A stretch of DNA of 64,000 bases from CAZAQV01 sp964487255 (GTDB taxonomy: Bacteria > Myxococcota_A > Polyangia > Polyangiales > CAZAQV01), in NCBI GenBank assembly GCA_964487255.1, contig CAZAQV010000019.1:1-64000 (forward strand). Reading direction: 5' to 3'. A program made the position numbers and the translations under genes. Of the stretch, positions 56,994-64,000 are shown one piece after another. A model generated the notes under the pieces. It had not been told where the DNA came from and made no database searches. It saw only the letters and a program-made list of their open reading frames with translations. The first letter of the stretch is position 1. Every line of letters starts with the position of its first letter.

Positions 56994-58013
56994 ATGAGCG
57001 CTTTTCTTAAAGCTTGTAGTCGGCAGAAGGCGTCGCATACGCCCATTTGGATCATGCGTCAGGCGGGTCGTTACCAACCTGAATATCGCGCCATCCGCGA
57101 GAAAGTCTCGTTCATCGAATTGTGCAAGTCGCCTGACCTGGTCGCCGAAGTCACCACGCTACCCGTCACCCAGCTGGGCGTCGATGCGGCCATTCTCTTC
57201 GCAGACATTTTGCTCATCCTCGAACCACTGGGCATCGGGTTCGAGTTCTTGCCCGAGGGCGGACCCAAAATTCAAGAACCCATTCGCACCGCCGAGCAGG
57301 TCGACGCCGTCGCGAGCGAAATCCATGCCAAAGACTCCCTCGACTACGTGATGAAAGGCGTCGTGGCCACCAAAGCCTCATTGCCAAGTGATACGCCGCT
57401 CATCGGCTTCGCTGGTGCACCATTTACACTGGCATCGTACGCCATCGAAGGCGGCGGCTCGAAAAACTATCACCACACCAAGACGCTCATGCTTTCGGAT
57501 TCTGGCTCTTGGCATGCGCTCATGCACCGACTGACCGACGCCACCATCGACTACCTCAACGCGAAAATTGACAAGGGGGTCGATGCCGTCCAGCTTTTCG
57601 ATTCGTGGGTCGGTTGTCTCTCGCCGGAACAATACGTGCGCTTCGTCCAGCCTCACATGAAGCGCTTATTCCAAAGCTTGAACAAGGACGTGCCGCACAT
57701 CCACTTCGGCACGGGTAACCCAGAACTCTATCCACTGATGGCCGAAGCCGGCGGCGACGTCATCGGCATCGACTGGCGCGTTTCGATCGACAGCATTTGG
57801 CCCAAGCTCGGAGACGTGGCCATTCAAGGTAACCTGGATGCAGCCGCACTACTCGCACCGCGCGCAGAGCTAGAGAGCGAAGCCAAGGCAGTGCTGGACG
57901 CGGCAGGAAACAAGCCTGGACACATTTTCAACCTCGGGCACGGCATTATGCCGGAGGCATCGGTCGACCAAGCCAAAGCACTCGTCGATTGCGTACACGA
58001 AGCCTCGAGTTAA
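56994..58013 (+). CDS. hemE: uroporphyrinogen decarboxylase
   Basis: 339 aa; start ATG 56994 (AGAAGAGGG upstream), which excludes the 30-residue extension. TPIWIMRQAGRYQPEYR, VTQLGVDAAILFADIL, LIGFAGAPFTLASYAIEGG, FDSWVGCLSPEQY and IDWRVSIDSIWP cover the whole (beta/alpha)8 barrel. Converts uroporphyrinogen III to coproporphyrinogen III in haem biosynthesis; hemB and hemY are also in the window. Followed by two hairpins before hemY. Confidence 0.96.
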   Translation: MSAFLKACSRQKASHTPIWIMRQAGRYQPEYRAIREKVSFIELCKSPDLVAEVTTLPVTQLGVDAAILFADILLILEPLGIGFEFLPEGGPKIQEPIRTAEQVDAVASEIHAKDSLDYVMKGVVATKASLPSDTPLIGFAGAPFTLASYAIEGGGSKNYHHTKTLMLSDSGSWHALMHRLTDATIDYLNAKIDKGVDAVQLFDSWVGCLSPEQYVRFVQPHMKRLFQSLNKDVPHIHFGTGNPELYPLMAEAGGDVIGIDWRVSIDSIWPKLGDVAIQGNLDAAALLAPRAELESEAKAVLDAAGNKPGHIFNLGHGIMPEASVDQAKALVDCVHEASS

Positions 58014-58038
58014 AGAGGGTCTGGCACCCAGACCCTCT
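58014..58038. terminator. hairpin immediately after hemE
   Basis: AGAGGGTCTGG pairs perfectly with CCAGACCCTCT around a 3-base loop, starting at the base after the hemE stop. It lacks a T tract but may block exonucleases or attenuate read-through to hemY. Confidence 0.5.
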
Positions 58039-58089
58039 CGCTCCAGTCGGAGCGATTCACCCAAACTCCCCCGACCAGCTTCGCTTCAA

Positions 58090-58122
58090 AACCAAGGATG
58101 TGCAGTTAGCACATCCGGTTTC
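58090..58122. terminator. second hairpin between hemE and hemY
   Basis: GGATGTGC (58096-58103) and GCACATCC (58109-58116) form a perfect 8-bp stem with loop AGTTA, extended by AACC/GGTT across a bulge, then TTTCTTT. This resembles an intrinsic terminator better than the first hairpin, about 35 nt before the hemY start. Confidence 0.5.
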
Positions 58123-58155
58123 TTTGGCTCAGCAAGAGCGATACTATCTCAGCTC

Positions 58156-59529
58156 GTGGTGAAGATGGGTCCGAAGGTCGTGATCGTCGGTGCAGGGGTC
58201 TCCGGACTCACTGCCGCCTACCGCCTGCACGACCTCGGTATCGACGCGCGCGTGCTCGAAGCCTCAGAACACGTGGGCGGACTGATTCGCACAGAGCACA
58301 GCGACGGCTTTTTGATCGAGCATGGGCCGGAGTCCATCCTGCAGGCCAAACCGGCTGCACGACAGCTCGCCGTTGAGCTTGGTCTCGAAGACGAGATCCA
58401 ACAGACGCGTGAACACGTCGGTGGTGCGTACGTTCTTCGGCAAGGGCGGCTCATTCGCATCCCGGAGGGCTTTTCGCTCATGGCGCCGGCCAATCTGCGA
58501 CACTTTTTGACCTCGCCGCTCTTCTCTTGGCCTGCAAAAGCCCGAGTCCTTGCCGAGCCCTGGGTGCCGGCTCGCAGGTCCGACGACGACGAAAGCCTCG
58601 CGTCCTTCGTTCGCCGACGACTGGGTGACGAAGTCCTCGACCGCATCGCGCAACCGATGGTGAGCGGAATCTACGGCGCAGACCCGGAGACACTTTCTCT
58701 CGCGGCGAGTATGCCACGCTTTATCGAACTCGAACGCGAGTACGGAAGCTTACTGCGAGGCCTGCGCAAACAACGCGAACAAAACAAAGGCGCAGCGGGC
58801 GCGCGTTACAAACTCTTCTTTTCTTTTCGGCGCGGCATGCAGACGCTCACCGATGCTTTGGCCGCACAGTGTCCCAAGGTCGAGACCTCAAGTCCGGTCC
58901 AATCGATCCAACGTGGCCAAAAAGCCGCCTGGCGCGTCACGACCGCCAAAACGACCTACGAGGCCGACGCTGTCGTCCTGGCCGTACCCGCGCCTGACGC
59001 GGCCAAACTCTTGCGCGACGCAGCCCCGGACCTGCACCGCGGTCTTCAGAGCATCGGTTACGGCCGCGGCGCCGCGATCTCGCTCGCCTATGACCGACGC
59101 GCCATCGCTCACCCGCTCGACGCCTACGGATTTGTGGTCCCGAGTATCGAACGAACAGGGGTCATCGCATGCACCTTCTCGCACCAAAAGTGGAGCGGAC
59201 GCGCGCCGGCAGGAAAGGCGCTGCTGCGAGCCTTCGTCGTCGACCAAACCGCCGATAAAAACGACGAGGAGCTTGCGAAGCTGGCTCACGACGAACTCGC
59301 CTCGTGGCTCGAAATCTGCGAGGCGCCACTGCGGCGTTGGGTCACGCGCTACACACCATCCACGCCGCATTACACGCTCGGGCACCGGGCGCGGGTCGAG
59401 GCGATCTTCGAGCGCGCGGGACAAATGGCGGGCCTGCACCTGGTCGGCAATGCGTTTCGCGGCGTCGGCATCCCCGACAGCGTTTCTCTCGCAGAGCGAA
59501 CAGCGCAAAAGCTCGCCATGAGCTTCTAA
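58156..59529 (+). CDS. hemY: protoporphyrinogen oxidase (HemY/HemG-type, FAD-dependent)
   Basis: 457 aa. FAD Rossmann motif KVVIVGAGVSGLTAAYRLHD, then LEASEHVGGLIRTEHSDGFL, FLIEHGPESI, the FAD-binding/substrate part MVSGIYGADPETLSL, and C-terminal VEAIFERAGQMAGLHLVGN and FRGVGIPDSVSLAER. Oxidises protoporphyrinogen IX to protoporphyrin IX with oxygen. Start among GTG 58156, GTG 58159 and ATG 58165 is ambiguous. Convergent with the mono-haem lipoprotein at 59538, 8 nt between. Confidence 0.92.
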   Translation: MVKMGPKVVIVGAGVSGLTAAYRLHDLGIDARVLEASEHVGGLIRTEHSDGFLIEHGPESILQAKPAARQLAVELGLEDEIQQTREHVGGAYVLRQGRLIRIPEGFSLMAPANLRHFLTSPLFSWPAKARVLAEPWVPARRSDDDESLASFVRRRLGDEVLDRIAQPMVSGIYGADPETLSLAASMPRFIELEREYGSLLRGLRKQREQNKGAAGARYKLFFSFRRGMQTLTDALAAQCPKVETSSPVQSIQRGQKAAWRVTTAKTTYEADAVVLAVPAPDAAKLLRDAAPDLHRGLQSIGYGRGAAISLAYDRRAIAHPLDAYGFVVPSIERTGVIACTFSHQKWSGRAPAGKALLRAFVVDQTADKNDEELAKLAHDELASWLEICEAPLRRWVTRYTPSTPHYTLGHRARVEAIFERAGQMAGLHLVGNAFRGVGIPDSVSLAERTAQKLAMSF

Positions 59530-59537
59530 CGCCAGCC

Positions 59538-59948
59538 TCAGCCAGATGTGGAGGCGTCGACGGTCGTCGCCTCGGTCTGACAGCCCGCCTCGGGCGGTGA
59601 CGGCGAGCGCTCGGTGAAGGTCGCGCGCATATGTGCGAGCACATCCGCCAGCTGCTGGTCCTCGAGGTCCGCATAGGAGGGCATCGTGAGAGGACAAGCA
59701 AGCCCCTCAAGTAGCGTCCGCAGTAGGTAGCGGTCCGAACGCTCCGGCACAGCGAATGTGATTTGCGAGCCCCGCGCTGACACGGCGCCACCCAAACCGT
59801 CATGGCAGGAAGTACACTCCATCGTGTAGAGCGCCTGGCCAAAGGTGGCATCGCCTTCGAGCATCAAGATAGCGTCGATGCGCGCCTCGGTCGGGTCCGG
59901 CACATCATCGACGCCCCCACACGCTAGCGAACACAAGACGAGCGTCAT
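59538..59948 (-). CDS. mono-haem cytochrome c-type lipoprotein (second copy)
   Basis: 136 aa. Short signal peptide with lipobox LAC (CSLACGG). RIDAILMLEGDATFGQALY precedes the haem motif CTSCH (about residue 46), and DLEDQQLADVLAHMRATF closes the fold. About 25 extra residues follow, rich in Pro/Thr. Paralogue of the gene at 54545 (shared pattern of ALMLSGDAT/LMLEGDAT, CxxCH, late QQLADV helix). Probable periplasmic cytochrome; partner unknown. Its 5' end is followed by the repeats flanking the assembly gap. Confidence 0.75.
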   Translation of the reverse strand: MTLVLCSLACGGVDDVPDPTEARIDAILMLEGDATFGQALYTMECTSCHDGLGGAVSARGSQITFAVPERSDRYLLRTLLEGLACPLTMPSYADLEDQQLADVLAHMRATFTERSPSPPEAGCQTEATTVDASTSG

Positions 59949-59964
59949 TCGAGACCACGCTACG

Positions 59965-60109
59965 AATGCTCGGGTGAGGTTCGTTCGAATACCGAGCGCC
60001 CCCGCAACGAAGGACCGAAGACGTCCTCGGCATGTCGTTCGAAACAGCGCCCCAAATGCTCGGGTGAGGTTCGTTCGAATACCGAGCGCCCCCGCAACGA
60101 AGGACCGAA
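59965..60109 (+). repeat. 90-bp period tandem repeat (hairpin-forming)
   Basis: Bases 59965-60019 and 60055-60109 are identical over 55 nt, period 90. Each contains GCTCGG...CCGAGC with inner TTCG/CGAA pairing. The repeat stops exactly at the gap, so unresolved repeats caused the gap. On the far side, the reverse complement of about 60241-60280 begins AATGCTCGGG and matches the unit partly. Confidence 0.75.
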
Positions 60110-60209
60110 NNNNNNNNNNNNNNNNNNNNNNNNNNNNNNNNNNNNNNNNNNNNNNNNNNNNNNNNNNNNNNNNNNNNNNNNNNNNNNNNNNNNNNNNNNN
60201 NNNNNNNNN
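60110..60209. other. assembly gap (100 N)
   Basis: Exactly 100 Ns, the conventional placeholder for a gap of unknown size. True spacing and content between 60109 and 60210 are unknown. Confidence 0.98.
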
Positions 60210-60281
60210 GACGTACGTCCTGGTACTTCGAGGTCCGAAGTGAGGAGGTAAGCCGGTAGTCGGGCGAAGATCGCCCGAGCA

Positions 60282-60545
60282 TTACCACATGGGGGATTTG
60301 ATGTGCCCCTTGTACTTAACCAAAAGGTCCACCAACGCTCGCCCGAAAAAGTTCTTCTTGTACATCTCCGGCGTCACGCTCTTCTGGTAGTTCGCGCGCT
60401 CTTCTTCGATGTGGTCACCAAGCAGGTCGAAGAGATTGTCGTTCTCGACGCCTTGGTTCACGAGGTCATCGTGATACTGAAGAATGTCACTTACCACCAC
60501 TCGTGCACGGCGACGGGCACGCTTCTCATCATCGACGATTGCCAT
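60282..60545 (-). CDS. 87-aa conserved-looking hypothetical protein
   Basis: MAIVDDEKRARRRARVVVSD, then a mostly helical hydrophilic chain (ILQYHDDLVNQGVENDN, LLGDHIEEERANYQ, YKKNFFGRALVDLLVKYKG). No signal peptide or motif, but the strong amphipathic helices indicate a real gene. Possible DNA-binding or scaffold protein; no claim is made. Encoded beside the DUF1015 gene, 145 nt away, same strand. Confidence 0.55.
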   Translation of the reverse strand: MAIVDDEKRARRRARVVVSDILQYHDDLVNQGVENDNLFDLLGDHIEEERANYQKSVTPEMYKKNFFGRALVDLLVKYKGHIKSPMW

Positions 60546-60690
60546 GGGGTACGTAGTTACCGCGCGCGCTTTTGATGTGTCAAGGTTATGCGTCGAGTCC
60601 GCTTTTTGGGGGAACCCAAAATGCGTGAACTTCCCGCATTTTTTTCAATTTGGGGACGGACATGGGGACGCTGACCCCTCCATGCAGCCG

Positions 60691-61980
60691 TCAGGAAGGC
60701 GCCAAAGGGGTGATCTGCCGCCCCTGCTCAAAGGTGTGAATTACGAGCCCCGCGGGCGCTTTCGGGAAAAAGGCGGTGCTCTTTTGCGGCATGAACGCGC
60801 CGGACTCACAAGCACGACGAACATCCGCAATGCCGACCGGTGGCAAAAGAAAAACCGCTCGCGTCCGTTTCTTTTCGAGCTTGGCCAGGGCGTTCTCCAG
60901 CCCACGCTTGAACTTGATGACTTCGCCGGCGGCCTGCTCCTTTTCCCAGATTCCCATGCCGTAGGAGAAGACCGCGGTGTGCAACACGCTAACGGGCAGG
61001 CCCCGGATCGACTTCGACACCGCCTGCAGCGGCGTGCAGCCGTCGGCGCTACAGGTCAGGCGTAAGCGAAACACGCCGAGCGTGCTGACCATAACCGCGA
61101 AATCACCACGCGAGGCGATAGCCCGCCAGGCATCTCGAGGGTCTTCGTCGGTCTGCACAAACTCGATCCACGGCGCGAGCTTGTCACGCACGAGATCGAA
61201 GTCGAACTTCTTACGAACAACCCGATGTGTCGCTCGGATGCGTAGGCCCGGGTCGTGCTCGTTCACAAACATGCCGATGACGTAACGGTGGGCGGCGTCG
61301 GGTGCGTCCTCACCTTGTTTCACGAGTGCCTCGGAACAACGGCGAGCCGCTTCGTATCGGTGGTGGCCATCGGCAATGATGAGTTGCTGCGTCTCGACAA
61401 AGGACGCCACACGCTCCATGGCACCCGCGTCACGAAGCGCACTGAGCTCGTGGGCCACCCCTGCGTGGTCCGTGTAGGAAGACACGGGGTGCGTTGGTAC
61501 ATCGAAAGCCTCGTCCACCACAAAACTCGGGTCATGATAGAGAAAGAAAATGGGCGAGAGGTTCGCGCGAGTTGCCATAAACACGCGGTAGCGATCCTCG
61601 CACGGTGCATCGAGCGTCTTTTCGTGCGGCAAGACGCCCTGGTGATAGGGCGCGATCTTCAGCAGCGCGATGAACGAACCCCGCTCGAGCTTCTCTTCGC
61701 TTCCGGGCAACGAAAAGGACTGCCGATAGCGTAAGACGACATTTCGCTCGCCGTAGCGAAGCAAGCCGCGCTCCATCCAGGTGCGAAGACGCCCGGCAGC
61801 AACCTCGTATCGACCCAACCCCGAACCACGCGGGAGGTCCACTCGAACCACGTTGTACTCAGAGCGCTCGGTCAGCTCGCGAAACAGGTTGACGTCAATG
61901 TCGTCGTAGGGTGGTGCAGTAACCGACGCGAGCTGGTCAGTCGGATAGCAGAGCGCGCGAACCGGAGCGAGCGTGTTCAC
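60691..61980 (-). CDS. DUF1015 family protein
   Basis: 429 aa. RALCYPTDQLASVTAPPYD at the start, then NVVRVDLPRG, GVLPHEKTLDAPCEDRY, FLYHDPSFVVDEAF, the conserved LIIADGHHRYEAARR and the C-terminal GCTPLQAVSKSIRGLPVSVL. Covers a complete DUF1015 (PF06245) protein, about normal length. Biochemical activity is unknown; family members often neighbour serine/amino-acid metabolism genes. 9 nt before the Sua5-type gene end, same strand. Confidence 0.88.
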   Translation of the reverse strand: MNTLAPVRALCYPTDQLASVTAPPYDDIDVNLFRELTERSEYNVVRVDLPRGSGLGRYEVAAGRLRTWMERGLLRYGERNVVLRYRQSFSLPGSEEKLERGSFIALLKIAPYHQGVLPHEKTLDAPCEDRYRVFMATRANLSPIFFLYHDPSFVVDEAFDVPTHPVSSYTDHAGVAHELSALRDAGAMERVASFVETQQLIIADGHHRYEAARRCSEALVKQGEDAPDAAHRYVIGMFVNEHDPGLRIRATHRVVRKKFDFDLVRDKLAPWIEFVQTDEDPRDAWRAIASRGDFAVMVSTLGVFRLRLTCSADGCTPLQAVSKSIRGLPVSVLHTAVFSYGMGIWEKEQAAGEVIKFKRGLENALAKLEKKRTRAVFLLPPVGIADVRRACESGAFMPQKSTAFFPKAPAGLVIHTFEQGRQITPLAPS

Positions 61981-61989
61981 ACCCTGAGC

Positions 61990-62556
61990 CTACAATACGA
62001 CGGCGCCTGGGCGCACGAGATTCGGGGGCTCACAGGTTGCGTCCAGTATGGTGGACGGCAATCCGCCGGGGGCTTCAGCGTCGACACAAAAAACGGCCTC
62101 CCCAAAGATGCGGCGCGCCTCATCCGCGGAAGTGGCTGCGGGCTCACCAGAACGGTTGGCGCTCGTCGCGGTGAGCGGCCCTGCGAAGCGTTGGGTGAGC
62201 ACCAGCGCCGGGCTCGCCCCGGGCACGCGGATGGCCACCTTGCCATCCTTGAGCAGGGCCTCATGCAGACCCGGACACGCCTCGACAATCAATGTGAGCG
62301 GCCCTGGCCAGTGCGCCTGCGCCAGAGCCTCCGCTTGCGACGGCCAGCGCTGCGCCATCGAGCGCGCCGACGAGACGTGCGGACAGAGCAGGCCCATAGG
62401 CTGCCCCTCGGGTCGGCCTTTGAGTTCGAGCACGCGTTCAACCGCACCCGCATTCGAGACGTCGGCTAGCAAGCCCACGAACGTCTCGGTCGCACAGGCA
62501 ACCACGCCGCCTACGCGCAGCACCCGCACCGCTTCGTCGATCGTTTCTTCTCGCAT
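61990..62556 (-). CDS. L-threonylcarbamoyladenylate synthase (Sua5/TsaC/YwlC-type)
   Basis: 188 aa. VVACATETFVGLLADVSN, RVLELKGRPEGQPMGLLC, WPGPLTLIVEA, VAIRVPGASPALVLTQ and GPLTATSANRSGEPAATSAD are the TsaC/Sua5 signature blocks. It forms threonylcarbamoyl-AMP for the tRNA t6A37 modification. Length matches the short TsaC form lacking the Sua5 C-domain. The start ATG 62556 begins the conserved region; the extension upstream overlaps purD and is rejected. Two nt after purD. Confidence 0.9.
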   Translation of the reverse strand: MREETIDEAVRVLRVGGVVACATETFVGLLADVSNAGAVERVLELKGRPEGQPMGLLCPHVSSARSMAQRWPSQAEALAQAHWPGPLTLIVEACPGLHEALLKDGKVAIRVPGASPALVLTQRFAGPLTATSANRSGEPAATSADEARRIFGEAVFCVDAEAPGGLPSTILDATCEPPNLVRPGAVVL

Positions 62557-62558
62557 GC

Positions 62559-63821
62559 CTATCCAGCGCGCCAGCCGATGTCGCGTCGACACCAAGCGCC
62601 ACGAAAACGGATGAGCCCGGCCGCACGATAGACGACGGAGCGCACGTTCTTGAGGCCGTCACCCGCTGCCGTGAGCGTCAGAACGCGACCGCCGTCGGTA
62701 AGAAGCGCACTGCCCTCACGTCGGGTACCTGCGTGATAAACCTTCGCGCCGACATTCTTTGCATCTTCGATGCCCTCGATGGGAAGGCCTTTTTCGTAAA
62801 GGCCGGGATAGCCTTTGGAAGCAAGCACCACGCTCATGGAGAAGGGGTGCTTCCAGCGTACCGCCGTCTCGTCGAGTTTGCCTCGAGCGCTCGAATCGAG
62901 CAGGTCGAGCACATCACTCTCGATGCGAGCGAGCAGACACTGGCACTCCGGATCCCCGAAGCGCACATTGTATTCGAGTACCATCGGCCCGTCCGCCGTC
63001 ATCATGAGGCCCACAAAGAGCACACCGACGAACTCGACGCCGTCCGCCTTGAGCCCTGCAAAAGTGGGTTCGACGATGGTCTTCATGATCGTCTCTTCGA
63101 CCGCGCCGTTGATGATAGGTGGCGGTGAATACGCGCCCATGCCGCCCGTGTTCGGCCCCCGCTCACCATCGTAAGCGCGCTTGTGGTCCTGGGCTGCAGC
63201 CAGCGGTACGATGCGCTGGCCGTCACTAATGACGTGAAAACTAACCTCTTGCCCGACCAAGCATTCTTCGACGACCACCTTCGAGCCGGCTGCACCGAAG
63301 CGCCCCTTCAGCAAACAGTCGTCGATGGCCTCGCACGCCTCATCGACCGTTTCGGCGACCACGACGCCCTTGCCGGCTGCAAGGCCGTCGGCCTTAATAA
63401 CCATCGGTCGGTCTTGGCCTCGGACGTAAGCCTTGGCTTTGTCGGCCGCATCGAACACCTCGAAGGCGGCGGTTGGAATTCCATGTCGCCGCATGAAGAT
63501 TTTCGACATGGCTTTCGAGCCCTCCAGCTCGGCCGCGGCCTTGGAGGGTCCGAACACCGCAATGCCAGCTTCGCGAAGCGTGTCGGCCAAACCGGCCACC
63601 AGGGGGGCTTCAGGTCCGACGACGACAAGGTCCACCGCTCGTTCCGTCGCAAGCTGAACAAGCCTTTCGATGTCGTCGGCAGCGACGTCGACATTTTCTG
63701 CGAACGCGCTCGTACCGCCGTTGCCGGGCGCAACGATGACTTCAGGTCGGTGCGTGGAGACGGCAATGGCTTCGGTCAGTGCATGCTCCCTTGCTCCCGA
63801 ACCAACGACCAAAACGCGCAT
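62559..63821 (-). CDS. purD: phosphoribosylamine-glycine ligase
   Basis: 420 aa. MRVLVVGSGAREHALTEAIA, APGNGGTSAFAENVDVAADD, VGPEAPLVAGLAD, ATP-grasp segment MVIKADGLAAGKGVVVAET, GERGPNTGGMGAYSPPP and MVLEYNVRFGDPECQ cover the full GAR synthetase. Makes glycinamide ribonucleotide in purine synthesis. The last 17 residues (after VVYRAAG) run slightly long and basic, but still in frame. 2 nt before the TsaC-type gene, likely same operon. Confidence 0.95.
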   Translation of the reverse strand: MRVLVVGSGAREHALTEAIAVSTHRPEVIVAPGNGGTSAFAENVDVAADDIERLVQLATERAVDLVVVGPEAPLVAGLADTLREAGIAVFGPSKAAAELEGSKAMSKIFMRRHGIPTAAFEVFDAADKAKAYVRGQDRPMVIKADGLAAGKGVVVAETVDEACEAIDDCLLKGRFGAAGSKVVVEECLVGQEVSFHVISDGQRIVPLAAAQDHKRAYDGERGPNTGGMGAYSPPPIINGAVEETIMKTIVEPTFAGLKADGVEFVGVLFVGLMMTADGPMVLEYNVRFGDPECQCLLARIESDVLDLLDSSARGKLDETAVRWKHPFSMSVVLASKGYPGLYEKGLPIEGIEDAKNVGAKVYHAGTRREGSALLTDGGRVLTLTAAGDGLKNVRSVVYRAAGLIRFRGAWCRRDIGWRAG

Positions 63822-63880
63822 ACCGAGACTCTACCGCAAGAACCTGTGTTCGCAAAAAGTCAAACGTGCAACAAAAGCGC

Positions 63881-64000
63881 TTAGGCAAACACAGCAGGGT
63901 CGCGATAACCAGGGTTCGAGGGAAACGCACCGTCGATCGGACGCGCCACGACCCAAGGTTCACCCCCCTTCGCGAGGTAACACTCGTACACGTAGGCCCT
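63881..64000 (-). CDS. 3'-terminal fragment of an unidentified gene, truncated by the window edge
   Basis: Reading the minus strand from the window edge, frame 1 gives 39 residues (RAYVYECYLAKGGEPWVVAR, then PIDGAFPSNPGYRDPAVFA) ending in TAA at 63881. The composition is that of real protein, with no stop until there, and it lies 59 nt upstream of purD on the same strand. The rest of the gene is outside the window. No family can be named from this tail. Confidence 0.6.
   Translation of the reverse strand, partial: RAYVYECYLAKGGEPWVVARPIDGAFPSNPGYRDPAVFA

Larger units (their letters stand above)
59949..60281. other. gene-free region with tandem hairpin repeats and assembly gap
   Basis: No gene is visible in this 333-base stretch. 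It holds two identical 55-nt repeat copies, the N-run at 60110-60209, and on the right an inverted, diverged repeat copy. Any open frame running through the N-run is meaningless. Both adjacent genes are on the minus strand, so the promoter of the 59538 gene should be here. Confidence 0.6.

Noticed and set aside
59845..60243. Open frame running through the N-run
   Set aside because: Ns are unknown bases; the frame is an artefact of the gap and repeats.

Overview
The window looks like a draft-genome contig of a GC-rich deltaproteobacterium-type organism, most likely a myxobacterium (Myxococcota). The support is indirect but consistent: many lipoproteins have Asp/Ala/Pro-rich linkers after the lipobox, there are two RCC1-repeat lipoproteins, Cys-rich exported proteins, MYXO-CTERM-like sorting tails (Cys, membrane helix, Arg cluster), multihaem lipoproteins, and an FHA-GGDEF protein. 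A 100-N assembly gap lies at 60110-60209.

Region 1 (about 435-9830) is an integrated genetic element in the 3' end of a tRNA-Arg(CCT) gene (9755-9828, minus strand). A 45-bp copy of the tRNA 3' end lies at 435-479, and the integrase (8566-9666) abuts the tRNA. The same 20-bp double GTCAAC repeat sits about 120-135 bp inside each end, as expected of integrase arm sites. The integration/replication module is HTH protein, two small ORFs, DUF3987 protein, excisionase-like protein and integrase, several of them overlapping by 4 nt. The cargo is almost all unrecognised: a four-gene overlapping cassette (624-1962), an L7/L12-tail-like protein, an HGGxSTG protein coupled to a protein with a possible PD-(D/E)xK nuclease fold, a 97-aa protein, a 291-aa helical protein, and six copies of a GC-palindromic repeat around 3971-4850.

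Region 2 (9997-25818) is host chromosome: an S74-type self-cleaving lipoprotein, a general-stress flavin-binding protein, dodecin, DedA, succinate-semialdehyde dehydrogenase coupled to glutamate dehydrogenase, a two-CxxCH lipoprotein, a GH63-like glycosidase tail-to-tail with glycerate kinase (a possible glucosyl/mannosylglycerate breakdown pair), a disordered protein, an M50-like membrane protease, an FHA-GGDEF diguanylate cyclase, and a DUF192 / four-haem DUF1111 / propeller-like lipoprotein operon.

Region 3 (25845-45104): alaS, a small lipoprotein, a six-EF-hand lipoprotein, CsbD, an LtaS-like sulfatase-fold membrane enzyme, a macro-domain protein, a dicarboxylate/amino-acid symporter with an unusual insertion, a HelD-like helicase, a GH38 alpha-mannosidase, a beta-helix lipoprotein, hemB, and a matrixin-type metalloprotease with a coupled exported protein.

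Region 4 (45162-64000): riboflavin synthase between two RCC1 lipoproteins, a lipase-like lipoprotein, a phospholipase-C-like protein fused in frame past a MYXO-CTERM-like signal to a second exported protein, a pgeF / DNA methyltransferase / PAP2 overlapping operon, accD-folC-hemE-hemY bracketed by two paralogous mono-haem lipoproteins, the repeat-flanked assembly gap, a DUF1015 protein, a Sua5/TsaC-type protein, purD, and the C-terminus of an unidentified gene running off the right edge.
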